A stretch of DNA of 64,000 bases, taken from Micromonospora citrea (GTDB lineage Bacteria > Actinomycetota > Actinomycetes > Mycobacteriales > Micromonosporaceae). A model generated the notes under the pieces. The model was not told the origin of the DNA, did no database searches, and saw only the letters and a list, made by a program, of their open reading frames with translations. The stretch's first letter is position 1; every line of letters begins with the position of its first letter. The translations under genes and the position numbers were made by a program. The stretch lies in the NCBI RefSeq assembly GCF_900090315.1, contig NZ_FMHZ01000002.1:5488501-5552500 (forward strand). The letters run 5' to 3'. Shown here one piece after another: positions 1 to 10,659 of the stretch.

Positions 1-2554
1 TACCTGGCGTTCGAGTCGGTGGAGGACATGATCTCCACCGGCGCGCTGGTCGGCGTCGAGCGCACCACGGCGGTCCGCAACTACGTCAAGGGCCTCGGCA
101 AGGGCGTCCTCAAGATCATGTCCAAGATGGGCATCTCGACGGTGTCGTCGTACTGCGGGGCGCAGGTCTTCGAGGCCGTCGGGCTCGACTCCCGGCTCGT
201 CGAGCGCTACTTCCGCGGCACCCCGAGCAAGATCGGCGGGATCGGGCTGGACGGCATCCACGCCGAGGTCGCCGCCCGGCACTCGCTGGCCTGGCCGGCG
301 CCGGGCGCCACGGCGTCCGACCGTCTCGAGGTGGGCGGCGAGTACCAGTGGCGCCGCGAGGGCGAGCTGCACCTGTTCAACCCGGAGACGGTATTCCTGC
401 TCCAGCACGCCACCCGCAGCCGCCAGTACGACGTGTTCCGGCAGTACACCGCCAAGGTCGACGAGCTGGCCGCGAGGGCCGGCTCGCTGCGCGGGCTGTT
501 CCGGCTGCGTACGGGCGTGCGGCCCCCGGTGCCGATCGAGGAGGTCGAGCCGGCCACCGAGATCGTCAAGCGGTTCGCCACCGGCGCCATGTCGTACGGG
601 TCGATCTCGGCGGAGGCGCACGAGACCCTGGCGATCGCGATGAACCGCCTCGGCGGCAAGTCCAACACCGGCGAGGGCGGCGAGGACGTCGAGCGGCTGC
701 ACGACCCGGCCCGCCGCTCCGCGGTCAAGCAGATCGCCAGCGGCCGGTTCGGGGTGACCAGCGAATACCTGGTCAACGCCGACGACCTCCAGATCAAGAT
801 GGCGCAGGGCGCCAAGCCTGGCGAGGGCGGGCAGCTGCCCGGCAACAAGGTCTGGCCGTGGATCGCCCGTACCCGCCACGCCACCCCCGGCGTGGGCCTG
901 ATCTCCCCGCCGCCGCACCACGACATCTACTCCATCGAGGACCTCGCGCAGCTCGTCCACGACCTGAAGTGCGTCAACCCGTCCGCGCGGGTGCACGTCA
1001 AGCTCGTCAGCGAGGTGGGCGTCGGCACGGTGGCGGCGGGCGTGGCCAAGCTCAAGGCCGACGTCATCCTGATCTCGGGCCACGACGGCGGCACCGGCGC
1101 GTCGCCGCTGAACTCGCTCAAGCACGCCGGCACCCCGTGGGAGCTGGGGCTGGCCGAGGCGCAGCAGACGCTGCTGCTCAACAAGCTGCGCGACCGGGTC
1201 ACCGTGCAGGTCGACGGGCAGCTCAAGACCGGCCGCGACGTGCTGGTCGCGGCGCTGCTCGGCGCCGAGGAGTTCGGCTTCGCCACCGCGCCGCTGATCG
1301 TCGAGGGCTGCGTGATGATGCGCGTCTGCCACCTCGACACCTGCCCGGTCGGCATCGCCACCCAGAACCCGGTGCTGCGGGAACGCTTCACCGGGCGGCC
1401 CGAGTTCGTGGAGAACTTCTTCCTCTTCCTCGCCGAGGAGGTCCGCGGCTACCTCGCCGAGCTGGGCCTGCGCTCGATCGAGGAGGCCATCGGGCAGGCC
1501 GAGCTGCTCGACGTCGCCCCGGCGATCGCGCACTGGAAGGCCGGCGGGCTCGACCTGACCCCCGTGCTGCACCTGCCGGAGTTGCCGGCCGGGGCCGCCC
1601 GCCGGGGCGTACGGGCCCAGGACCACGGCCTGGAGCTGGCACTGGACAACGAGCTGATCGCGCTGGCCGCCCCGGCGCTGCGCGACCGTACGCCGGTGCG
1701 GGTGGCGGTGGCGGTGCGCAACGAGCACCGCAGCGTCGGCGCGATGCTCGGCGGCGAGGTGACCCGCCGCTTCGGCGGGGCGGGCCTGCCCGCCGACACG
1801 ATCGAGTTCACGCTGCGCGGCACCGCCGGGCAGTCGTTCGGCGCGTTCCTGCCGCCCGGGGTGACCCTGCGCCTGCACGGAGACGCCAACGACTACGTCG
1901 GCAAGGGACTCTCCGGCGGCCGGCTCGTCGTCCGGCCGGACGCCACCGCGCCGTTCGTCGACGGCGACGCTCCGGCGGGGCAGCGCGCCGAGGACCAGAC
2001 CATCGCCGGTAACACCATCCTCTACGGGGCCACGGCGGGCGAGCTGTTCCTGCGCGGCCGGGTGGGGGAGCGGTTCGCGGTGCGCAACTCCGGCGCGGTG
2101 GCCGTCGTCGAGGGCGTCGGCGACCACGGCTGCGAGTACATGACCGGCGGGACCGTGGTGGTGCTGGGGCCGACCGGCCGCAACTTCGCCGCCGGCATGT
2201 CCGGCGGTACCGCGTTCGTGTACCGGCTGGACCGCCGCCGGGTCAACGCCGAACTGGTCGACCTGGCCCCGCTGTCGGAGGAGGAGCAGGCCGTGCTGCA
2301 CGAACTGGTGCAGCGGCACTTCGCCGAGACCGACTCGTCGGTCGCCGAGGGGCTGCTCAAGCGCTGGCCGGAGGCGGTTGCGGAGTTCACCGCCGTGGTG
2401 CCCCGCGACTACCGCCGGGTTGTGGAGATCATGCGGGCCGCCGAAGCCGCCGGCCGCGACGTCGACGACGCGGTGATGAGCGCGCTCTCCGCGCCCGCCG
2501 CGAAGTCCGTGCCGACCACGCCCGCCCCGCGGGCGGCGGTCCAGGAGGTGGCTC

Positions 2555-2562
<8 letters not shown>
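1..2562 (+). CDS. gltB: Glutamate synthase large subunit, C-terminal part (5' end outside window)
   Basis: The reading frame is open from base 1, so this is the C-terminal 853 residues of a protein normally about 1500 long; the amidotransferase domain lies outside. GltB makes two glutamates from glutamine and 2-oxoglutarate, with GltD supplying electrons. Visible parts are the FMN-binding synthase domain ([21 protein letters not shown]), the 3Fe-4S cysteines in [15 protein letters not shown] (first Cys near fragment residue 437), and the C-terminal GXGXG beta-helix ([30 protein letters not shown]). It is followed by gltD with an 8-base overlap, so the pair is an operon. Identity is secure. 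Confidence 0.97.
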
Positions 2563-4063
<1,501 letters not shown>

Positions 4064-4077
4064 CGGCGGCCCCAGCC

Positions 4078-4240
4078 GGGCTCGCCCCCGGTCCCTGCCG
4101 GGCTCGCCCCCGGTCCCTGCCGGGCTCGCCCCCGGTCCCTGCCGGGCTCGCCCCCGGTCCCTGCCGGGCTCGCCCCCGGTCCCTGCCGGGCTCGGCCCCG
4201 GCCCCGGCCGGCCCCGGCCCCGGCCGGCCCCGGCCCCGGC
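4078..4240. repeat. Minisatellite, 22-bp unit, after gltD
   Basis: A 22-base unit beginning GGGCTCGCCCCCGG starts at 4078, 4100, 4122, 4144 and 4166, with a diverged sixth copy at 4188. It then decays into an alternating CCCCGG/CCGG tract to about 4240. The copies are near-identical, which suggests recent slippage. No coding frame here is credible. Confidence 0.9.
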
Positions 4241-4394
4241 AGCGCGTTGCGGTGCGGTTGCCGGCGCCGCCCTCGACAGCGCGGTATCGCGCCTCCGGGG
4301 CGCCCGCCGGCCGGGCTCGGCGCTGCCTACCTCCGCCGGTCCGGTCCGGGCAGACGGGTGCCGCAGGCTCGGCGTCCGCCTGCCGGGCCAGTGC

Positions 4395-4620
4395 GCGGTG
4401 CGGCGCCTCGGACGGTGCTGCGGCGTGTGGGACGGTGCTGTGGCGTGTGGGACGGGTGCCGTGGCGTGTGGGACGGTGCCGTCGCGTGTCGGACGGTGCC
4501 GTCGCGTGTCGGACGGTGCCGTGGCGTATGGGGACGGGTGCTGCGGCGTGTGGATGGTGCCGTGGCGTATGGGGACGGGTGCTGCGGCGTGTGGATGGTG
4601 CCGTGGCGTGTCGGACTGGT
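4395..4620. repeat. Minisatellite, units of about 18-20 bp plus a higher-order duplication
   Basis: Variants of GGTGCCGTGGCGTGTGGGAC repeat head to tail. Near the 3' end a longer unit of about 40 bases (ATGGGGACGGGTGCTGCGG core) is present twice. Several frames stay open only because the repeat lacks stop codons. I see no gene here. Confidence 0.85.
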
Positions 4621-4642
4621 GCGGCATCCCTATGACGGCGGC

Positions 4643-5068
4643 CTGTCGAGCTGATGTCGTAAACGAATCACGGGGTGGGCAAGCGCGGGGCGGCAACGTC
4701 GTCCAACCCGTGGGTGCCGCCGTTCAACGGGCGATGGCGCCGCCCGGTGAACGGTGCGCTTGCCCGCGCCGAGGACGACCTGTCTACTTCGCCTGAGAGC
4801 TGACCCTCATGGTTCCGTGCGGCGGCGATGCCCGTCGTACGCGGGGGTTGCCCGCCGTGACGGGGTTGCCCGCCGTGACGGGGTTGCCCGCCGGGATGGG
4901 GGTTGCCCGCCGGGATGGGGGTTGCCCGCCGCGATGGGGGTTGCCCGCCGCGATGGGGGTTGCCCTGCCGTGGGGTGGGTTGCCCTGCCGTGCGTTGGCG
5001 TGGCCGGCGTGCGACGCGTGGCACGCCGAGACGGCGACGGTGATTCGTTTACGACATCAGCTCGACAG
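4643..5068. mobile_element. Element of 426 bp bounded by perfect 29-bp inverted repeats
   Basis: Bases 4643-4671 (starting CTGTCGAGCTGATG) are the exact reverse complement of 5040-5068, 29 of 29 positions. Just inside the left end, 4677-4686 pairs perfectly with 4756-4765, and an imperfect hairpin lies between (CGTTCAACGGGCG against CGCCCGGTGAACG). The right half is a minisatellite. There is no transposase frame and no clear target-site duplication. It looks like a MITE-like or dispersed regulatory/mobile repeat. The inverted repeat is observed; the mobile-element reading is inferred. Confidence 0.55.
4842..4992. repeat. Minisatellite, 18-19-bp unit, inside the inverted-repeat element
   Basis: About eight copies of GGGGTTGCCCGCCGNGAT/C run in tandem, with three sequence classes (CCGTGAC, CCGGGAT, CCGCGAT) grouped in neighbouring pairs, as expected from stepwise duplication. 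Confidence 0.85.
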
Positions 5069-5170
5069 CGTCGGTGCGGTCATCCCGCGGCCTCCGGCCC
5101 GCCCGGCTACCTGCCTGCCTGCCTGGATGTTCGTCCGGCTGTCCGGCTGCCGCCAGCTGCTCGGCGGTCC

Positions 5171-5290
5171 AGCCACCCGAACTGCCCAGCCACCCAAACT
5201 GCCCAGCCACCGGACTGCCCAGCCGCCCAGCCACCCGGACTGCCCAGCCACCCAAACTGCCCAGCCACCCGGACTGCCTGGCCGCCCAGC
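5171..5290. repeat. Minisatellite, 17-bp unit
   Basis: Copies of AGCCACCCGAACTGCCC and close variants repeat about six times between the inverted-repeat element and the 3' end of the M1 peptidase gene. The remainder of 5291-5378 holds no recognisable feature. Confidence 0.8.
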
Positions 5291-5378
5291 CGGTCGCCCG
5301 ACCGGCCCGGTCCGTCCGCGCGCCCGGCGGGACGCGCGGACGGACCAGGGTGAGGTTGCAGCGGTGGCGGGGCGGCGG

Positions 5379-6926
5379 TCAGCGGCCCAGTAGCGCGTGC
5401 GCCTCGCGGATCCTCGCCCACGACTTCGGCTCGGCGGGCGGCGCGGCCGTCGGCTCGGCCCGGCGGTCGGCTCCAGCCACGTTCGGGCGGCCGGGGGTGA
5501 GCAGCCAGGTGGTGAACAGCTCGTCCAGGTCCAGTCCGGAGATCTGCTCGGCGAGGGCCCGGAACTGCGCGATCGTGGCGTTGCCGTGCCGGTGCGCGGC
5601 GGTCCAGGCCGGCAGGATCTTGAAGAACGCGTCGTCGCCGACCGCCAGGCGGAGCTGGTGCAGGGCCATCGCGCCCCGGTCGTAGACCGCGTCGTCGAAG
5701 ATCCTGGCCGGGCCCGGCTCGCCCGGCGGCACCTGCCAGAACTCGTCGTCCGCCGGATGGCTGGCGTACGTGAAGTCGAACAGCTCCTGCGCGGTGCCCT
5801 CGCCCTGCTCCTCCGACCAGAGCCACTCCGCGTACGAGGCGAAGCCCTCGTTGAGCCAGATGTCGCTCCAGTCGGCCACCGAGACCGAGTCGCCGAACCA
5901 CTGGTGGGCGTTCTCGTGCACCACCACGTAGGTGTTGGCGCCTCGCCGCCAGAAGCCCGGCCCGTACACCGAGCGGGTCTGCGTCTCCAGCGCGAAGCCG
6001 ATGCCGTCGACCGGCCCGGCCACCCCGCCCTGCGCCTCGAAGGGGTACGGGCCGAAGAGGCCGCTGCCCCACTCGACGATCTCGGCGGTGCGCTCGATGC
6101 TGGCGCGCGCGGCCGGCCCCAGCTCGCCCAGCGTGGTGCTGTACGCGTTGACCACCGGCCGGCCGTCGGGCGCGGTGTCGGTGACGATCTCGTACTGGCC
6201 GATGGCGAGGAACGCCAGATAGGTGGCGGTCGGCGAGGTGGTCCGCCAGCTCCACCGGGTGCGGTTGCCCGCCTCGGGCAGCGGCGCGCGCGGCTGGACG
6301 CCGTTGCTGACCACCTCGACGCCGGTGGGCACCGACACGGAGATGTCGTAGGTGGCCTTGTCCAGGGGGTGGTCGTTGCTCGGGAACCACCACCAGGCCG
6401 ACTCCGGCTCGTTGACCGCCATCGCGCCGTCGGCGGTGCGGGTCCAGCCGGTGTAGCCGCCGACGAGGGTCTCCGAGGGTACGCCCGAGTACCGCACCAC
6501 GACGGTGAGCTGCTGGCCGGCGGTGATCGCGCGGCGCGGGGTGACCACGAGCTCGTGCGCGCCCTCGCGGGCGGTGCCGGCCTGCCAGCCGTTGACCCGC
6601 ACCGACTCGACGTCGAGCAGGAAGTCCAGGTTGAACCGGGACAGGTCCTGGGTGGCCCGGGCCAGGATCGTGGTGGTGCCGGTGAGCCGGTCGGTGTCCG
6701 GGTCGTAGCGCAGCCGGACGTCGTAGTGGGTGACGTCGTAGCCGCCGTTGCCGTAGTCGGGGAAGTAGCTGTCGCCCAGGCCGGAGCCGCCGGGTTGCGG
6801 CGCGGCGGCGGGGACGGCGGGCCGGCCCCAGCCCGAGGGGGCGGCGTGGCCGGGGGCGCCGGTGACCAGGCCGCCGGCGGTGGTGACGGTCAGGGCGGCG
6901 ATGGCCGCCGTGAGAGCGCGTCGCAC
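5379..6926 (-). CDS. Secreted M1-family zinc metallopeptidase
   Basis: A 515-residue exported aminopeptidase-like protein. A GTG start at 6926 is chosen because GGAGGGA lies nine bases upstream and the product then begins with a signal peptide (RRALTAAIAALTV... up to about residue 28, APGHA). The zinc site is HENAH at 337-341 with the third ligand E360 in WLNEGFA; E338 is the catalytic base. The usual GAMEN exopeptidase motif is replaced by GFALE. At about 500 residues it is the short bacterial form without the ERAP-like C-terminal domain. It probably trims extracellular peptides. The longer in-frame ATG start at 7016 would put non-signal sequence in front and is rejected. Confidence 0.9.
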   Translation of the reverse strand: MRRALTAAIAALTVTTAGGLVTGAPGHAAPSGWGRPAVPAAAPQPGGSGLGDSYFPDYGNGGYDVTHYDVRLRYDPDTDRLTGTTTILARATQDLSRFNLDFLLDVESVRVNGWQAGTAREGAHELVVTPRRAITAGQQLTVVVRYSGVPSETLVGGYTGWTRTADGAMAVNEPESAWWWFPSNDHPLDKATYDISVSVPTGVEVVSNGVQPRAPLPEAGNRTRWSWRTTSPTATYLAFLAIGQYEIVTDTAPDGRPVVNAYSTTLGELGPAARASIERTAEIVEWGSGLFGPYPFEAQGGVAGPVDGIGFALETQTRSVYGPGFWRRGANTYVVVHENAHQWFGDSVSVADWSDIWLNEGFASYAEWLWSEEQGEGTAQELFDFTYASHPADDEFWQVPPGEPGPARIFDDAVYDRGAMALHQLRLAVGDDAFFKILPAWTAAHRHGNATIAQFRALAEQISGLDLDELFTTWLLTPGRPNVAGADRRAEPTAAPPAEPKSWARIREAHALLGR

Positions 6927-7123
6927 GGGGTGGACTCCCTCCGTCGGGGTGTACGCACCGGCCAACCTAATCGACATTTGTGAACCCGTTAGACCCGTCG
7001 GATGATCGCGGGGCATTCCATTGTTGCGAATGTTTCGATAGCATTACCGCCTGGTAACAACCCCGTCCCTGGCCACGCGCGCGGTCACCGGGCCCCACCA
7101 CTCCGTCCCCGTGGAGGTCCCCC

Positions 7124-7921
7124 ATGCCCCACCGCCCCCTGGCCCGTGCCCTCGCCACGCTGGTCGCCGTGCTCACCGCCACCCTCGGCGCGGTGTTCGT
7201 TCCCGGAACCGCCCAGGCCGCCACCGTCAACTACGTCGCCCTCGGCGACTCCTACTCCTCCGGCGTCGGCGCCGGCCCGTACGACCTGTCGACCTGCCTG
7301 CGCAGCCAGAAGTCGTACGCCCCGCTCTGGGCCGCCGCCAACGCGGTCACCAGCTTCAAGTTCGCCGCCTGCGGCGGCGCGGTCACCGCCGACGTGATCA
7401 ACAACCAGGTCGCCTCGCTGAGCACCAGCACCACCCTGGTCACCATCACCATCGGCGGCAACGACGCCGGCTTCGCCGACGTGATCACCAGTTGCCGCTT
7501 CGGCAGCACCTCCACCTGCACCAACGCCGTCAACGAGGCCAAGGCGTTCGCCACCGCCACGCTGCCCGGCCGGCTCGACGCCACGTACGCCGCCATCCGC
7601 GACCGGGCCCCGAACGCCCGGCTGATCGTGCTCGGCTACCCGCGGCTGTTCGAGACCAACTACTGCGGCCTGCTGGCGATGAGCACCTACAAGCGGACCA
7701 TCCTCAACGAGGCCGCCGACGTGCTCGCCACTGTCATCTCGGGCCGGGCCCGGGCGGCGGGCGCCACCTTCGCCGACACCCGGCCGTACTTCGCCGGGCA
7801 CGGCGTCTGCGCGGGCGACCCGTGGATCCGCGACGTCAGCGGCGTCATCGAGGCGTACCACCCGGACGCCGACGGCTACCGCTTCGGCTACCTGCCCGCC
7901 CTGAACGCCGTCACCCGCTGA
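7124..7921 (+). CDS. Secreted SGNH/GDSL esterase-lipase
   Basis: 265 residues with a signal peptide ending near AQA-AT (about residue 32). Family blocks are clear: block I GDSYSSG with nucleophile S43, the oxyanion-hole G block, block III GGND at 111-114, and block V with D243 or D249 region and catalytic H246 in YHPDADGY. It resembles the small extracellular Streptomyces lipase/esterase type. Paired cysteines suggest disulfides, as in that type. The ATG at 7124 has GGAGG seven bases upstream. It is divergent from the M1 peptidase, with a 197-base AT-richer spacer that presumably holds both promoters. Confidence 0.92.
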   Translation: MPHRPLARALATLVAVLTATLGAVFVPGTAQAATVNYVALGDSYSSGVGAGPYDLSTCLRSQKSYAPLWAAANAVTSFKFAACGGAVTADVINNQVASLSTSTTLVTITIGGNDAGFADVITSCRFGSTSTCTNAVNEAKAFATATLPGRLDATYAAIRDRAPNARLIVLGYPRLFETNYCGLLAMSTYKRTILNEAADVLATVISGRARAAGATFADTRPYFAGHGVCAGDPWIRDVSGVIEAYHPDADGYRFGYLPALNAVTR

Positions 7922-7934
7922 CCGCCCCGCCCAC

Positions 7935-7971
7935 CTGCGGTGTGGGGAAGGGGCACTTCCTCACACCGCAG
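7935..7971 (+). terminator. Hairpin after the SGNH esterase gene
   Basis: A 16-bp stem (7935-7950 with 7956-7971, one mismatch) closes a five-base loop. There is no T-run, which is common for actinobacterial terminators. Confidence 0.7.
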
Positions 7972-8061
7972 CCGCCGCGCCCGGGTTCGTCACTGTCCGG
8001 TGTCGTCGGTGTCCGTTAGGGTCTTCGTGGATCAGGTGGGCGACGGCGACGGGAGCGAGAA

Positions 8062-10659
8062 GTGAGCAGGCTCGCGTCGGCGTACGGGCAGGCGGTCGCC
8101 GCCCACCGGGCCGCCCGCGTCCACCTCGAAAACGCCCGCGCCGCGTGGCGGGCCGCGCCACCGCCCGCCCCACCGGAGGCCGACCCCGACCTGGTCGCCC
8201 GGCTGGCCCGCGTCGGCGGCGCGCTCGCCGCCCCCGCTCCGGGCACCCCGCTGACCGGTACGCCCCGGCCGGTCCGCCTCGGTGAGGCGATCACCGCTGG
8301 CGGCGGGTTCCCCGTGCTGGTGCCCCTCGGCGGCGGCCATCACCTGTCCGTCGACGTCGACGCCCGTGACCCGCGTACCGCAGCGCTGCTGCGGGCCGTC
8401 GTCCTGCGGATGTTGGCCACCGCGCCGCCCGGTGGGCTGCGGGTCGCCGGGCTCGACGCCGCCGCCCTCGGGGCCACCTTCGGACCGCTGCGCCCGCTGG
8501 TCGACGCCGGGGTGCTCGACCCGCCCGCCACCACCGAGGCGGAGGTGGCCGCGCTGCTCGACGACGCGGAGCGGCACGCCCGCGCCGCCCGCAACGGCGA
8601 CCGCGTCGACCAGGAGCTGTTGCTGGTGGTGGCCGCGTCCGCCCCGTCGCCTCGCGAGGCCGCCCGGCTCGCCGCGCTCACCCACGCCGGCCCGGCCGCC
8701 GCCGTCTGCGTCCTGGTCGGCGGCTGGCCGTCCGGGCCGTCGGCCACCCCACCGCCGCCGCTGGGCACCACCACCGCGCTGCGCCTGACCTCCGACGGCT
8801 ACGCCCACGTCGGCGACCCGCCCGGCGCGCCGTTCAGCGCCGACGGCAGCGGGCTGGCCGTGCCGGTGCTGCTCGACGGCGATCCGCCGCCGGCGGCCGT
8901 CTCGGCCCTCGCGGGGCACCTCGACGCCGCCGTCCGCCGCCAGGCCGCCGTGGGCTTCGCCGACCTGCTGCCCCCGCGCCGGTGGACGGAGTCCGGCCGG
9001 GCCGGCCTGCGTACCGTGGTCGGGCGCGCCGGCCGGGAAGCCGTCGCGGTCGCCTTCGACGACGCCACCCCGCACTGGCTCGTCGGCGGGCGCACCGGCG
9101 GCGGCAAGACGGTCTTCCTGCTCGACGTCCTCTACGGGCTGGCTGCCCGCTACTCCCCGGCCGAGCTTCAGCTCTACCTGCTCGATTTCAAGGAGGGCGT
9201 GAGCTTCACCGAGTTCGTGCCGACCGAGCGCGACCCCGCCTGGCTGCCGCACGCCCGCGCGGTGGGCATCGAGAGCGACCGCGAGTACGGCGTCGCCGTG
9301 CTGCGCGAGCTGCGCCGCGAGCTGAACCGCCGGGCCACCCTGCTCAAGCGGTACGGCGTCACGAAGCTCGCCGACCTGCCCGCCGACGTCGCGGCCCCCC
9401 GGGTCGTGGCGGTGGTCGACGAGTTCCAGGTGCTGCTGGCCGGCCGGGACGCGCTCGCCCGCGAGTCGGTGGACCTGTTGGAGGAGTTGGCCCGCAAGGG
9501 CCGCTCCTACGGGGTGCACCTGGTGCTGGCCAGCCAGAGCATGACCGGTATCGACGCCCTCTACGGGCGGGCCGAGGCCGTCTTCGGGCAGTTCGCCCTG
9601 CGGGTGGCGCTGCCCGGTGGCGGCGGCGTGCTGGACCGCGACAACCCCTCCGCCGCCACCCTGAGCGTCGGCACGGCCGTGCTCAACGCCGCCGCCGGGG
9701 CCACCGGCGCCGACACGGTCGTCCGTTTCCCCGACGCGCACGCCGAATCCGGCGCGCTGTCCCGGCTGCGCCACGAGCTGTGGCAGGCCCGCCCGGCGGG
9801 TGCCCGCCCGCCGTCGGTGTTCCGGGGATACGAGAGGGCCCGCGTCGAGGACGACACCACGTTCGCCGGTCTGCGCCCCGGCGGCCGGCGCCCCCTGGCG
9901 CTGGTCGGCCGCACCGTCGACATGGACGGCACGTCCGCGCTGTTCATGATGGACACCAGCCCTGGCCGGCACCTGGCCGTCGTGGGCACCGCCGTTACCG
10001 CCGCCGAGGTGCTGCGCGCGGCCACCCTCAGCCTCGCCCGCCAGCACGGCCCCGGCGAGGCGCGGTTCCTGCTCGCATCCCTCGTGGCCGCCGCCGACCC
10101 GGCCGTCGACGACACCGTCGCCGCGCTCGTGGCCGCCGGCCACACCGTGGAATTCCTCGACGCGCACGCCCTGCGCGACCGGATCGTGGCGCTGGCCGCG
10201 TCGGCCCCCGGCCCAGCGGCGTCGACTGTCCCGGTGCCCGCGACCAGCCCGGCGACGTCGACCAGTGCGGGGCCGGCCCGCAGCTACCTGGTCGTGTTCG
10301 GGATGGATGCCGCCTCCGCCGTGCTCGCCGCCGCTGATCCGGTGACGTTCCGTTCCGCCCATGAGGACCTGCGTGCCCTGCTGCGTCAGGGGCCGGGGCG
10401 GGGCGTGCACCTACTGGGCTGGTGGCGCGGCCTGCGCCGGCTCGCCGACGACCTCGGTGGCACCCAGAACCGGGACGACGTGGCCTGTCTGGTCGCGCTG
10501 AACGTGACCGGCGCCGAGCTGGGGCTGCACCTGGGCGTGCACGATCTGGCCTACGAGCCGCGCTCCGACCGGGCGCTGCTGGTCGACCGGCACGACCAGC
10601 GGGTACGCCTCATCGTGCCGTTCACCCGCGACGGGCACCCGCCGGACGGAGAGAGCTGA
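8062..10659 (+). CDS. FtsK/SpoIIIE-type P-loop ATPase, uncharacterised
   Basis: 865 residues. The central FtsK/SpoIIIE domain has Walker A GRTGGGKT at 343-350 and Walker B VVAVVDEFQ with D453/E454. An N-terminal region (about 90-270) and a C-terminal region (about 650-865) look like degenerate copies of the same fold, an arrangement reminiscent of the multi-ATPase EccC proteins. There are no transmembrane helices and no gamma (KOPS-reading) domain, so it is not the cell-division translocase FtsK. The GTG start at 8062 has a weak GGGAG. The next gene starts on the base after its stop. The function is unknown; it may move DNA or protein. Confidence 0.8.
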   Translation: MSRLASAYGQAVAAHRAARVHLENARAAWRAAPPPAPPEADPDLVARLARVGGALAAPAPGTPLTGTPRPVRLGEAITAGGGFPVLVPLGGGHHLSVDVDARDPRTAALLRAVVLRMLATAPPGGLRVAGLDAAALGATFGPLRPLVDAGVLDPPATTEAEVAALLDDAERHARAARNGDRVDQELLLVVAASAPSPREAARLAALTHAGPAAAVCVLVGGWPSGPSATPPPPLGTTTALRLTSDGYAHVGDPPGAPFSADGSGLAVPVLLDGDPPPAAVSALAGHLDAAVRRQAAVGFADLLPPRRWTESGRAGLRTVVGRAGREAVAVAFDDATPHWLVGGRTGGGKTVFLLDVLYGLAARYSPAELQLYLLDFKEGVSFTEFVPTERDPAWLPHARAVGIESDREYGVAVLRELRRELNRRATLLKRYGVTKLADLPADVAAPRVVAVVDEFQVLLAGRDALARESVDLLEELARKGRSYGVHLVLASQSMTGIDALYGRAEAVFGQFALRVALPGGGGVLDRDNPSAATLSVGTAVLNAAAGATGADTVVRFPDAHAESGALSRLRHELWQARPAGARPPSVFRGYERARVEDDTTFAGLRPGGRRPLALVGRTVDMDGTSALFMMDTSPGRHLAVVGTAVTAAEVLRAATLSLARQHGPGEARFLLASLVAAADPAVDDTVAALVAAGHTVEFLDAHALRDRIVALAASAPGPAASTVPVPATSPATSTSAGPARSYLVVFGMDAASAVLAAADPVTFRSAHEDLRALLRQGPGRGVHLLGWWRGLRRLADDLGGTQNRDDVACLVALNVTGAELGLHLGVHDLAYEPRSDRALLVDRHDQRVRLIVPFTRDGHPPDGES

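Noticed and set aside
4633..5078. Target-site duplication around the 29-bp inverted repeats
   Set aside because: The bases immediately outside the two ends (GGCGGC and CGTCGG) do not match as a direct repeat.
4078..5290. Possible CRISPR array
   Set aside because: Units are head-to-tail with no unique spacers, and no cas genes are present.
4064..5378. Open frames through the minisatellites (for example on the minus strand up to 4696)
   Set aside because: They are repetitive, Pro/Arg-rich, lack ribosome-binding sites, and cross the inverted repeat.
8062..10659. Cell-division translocase FtsK or type VII EccC
   Set aside because: There are no N-terminal membrane helices, no gamma domain, and no esx or ecc neighbours.
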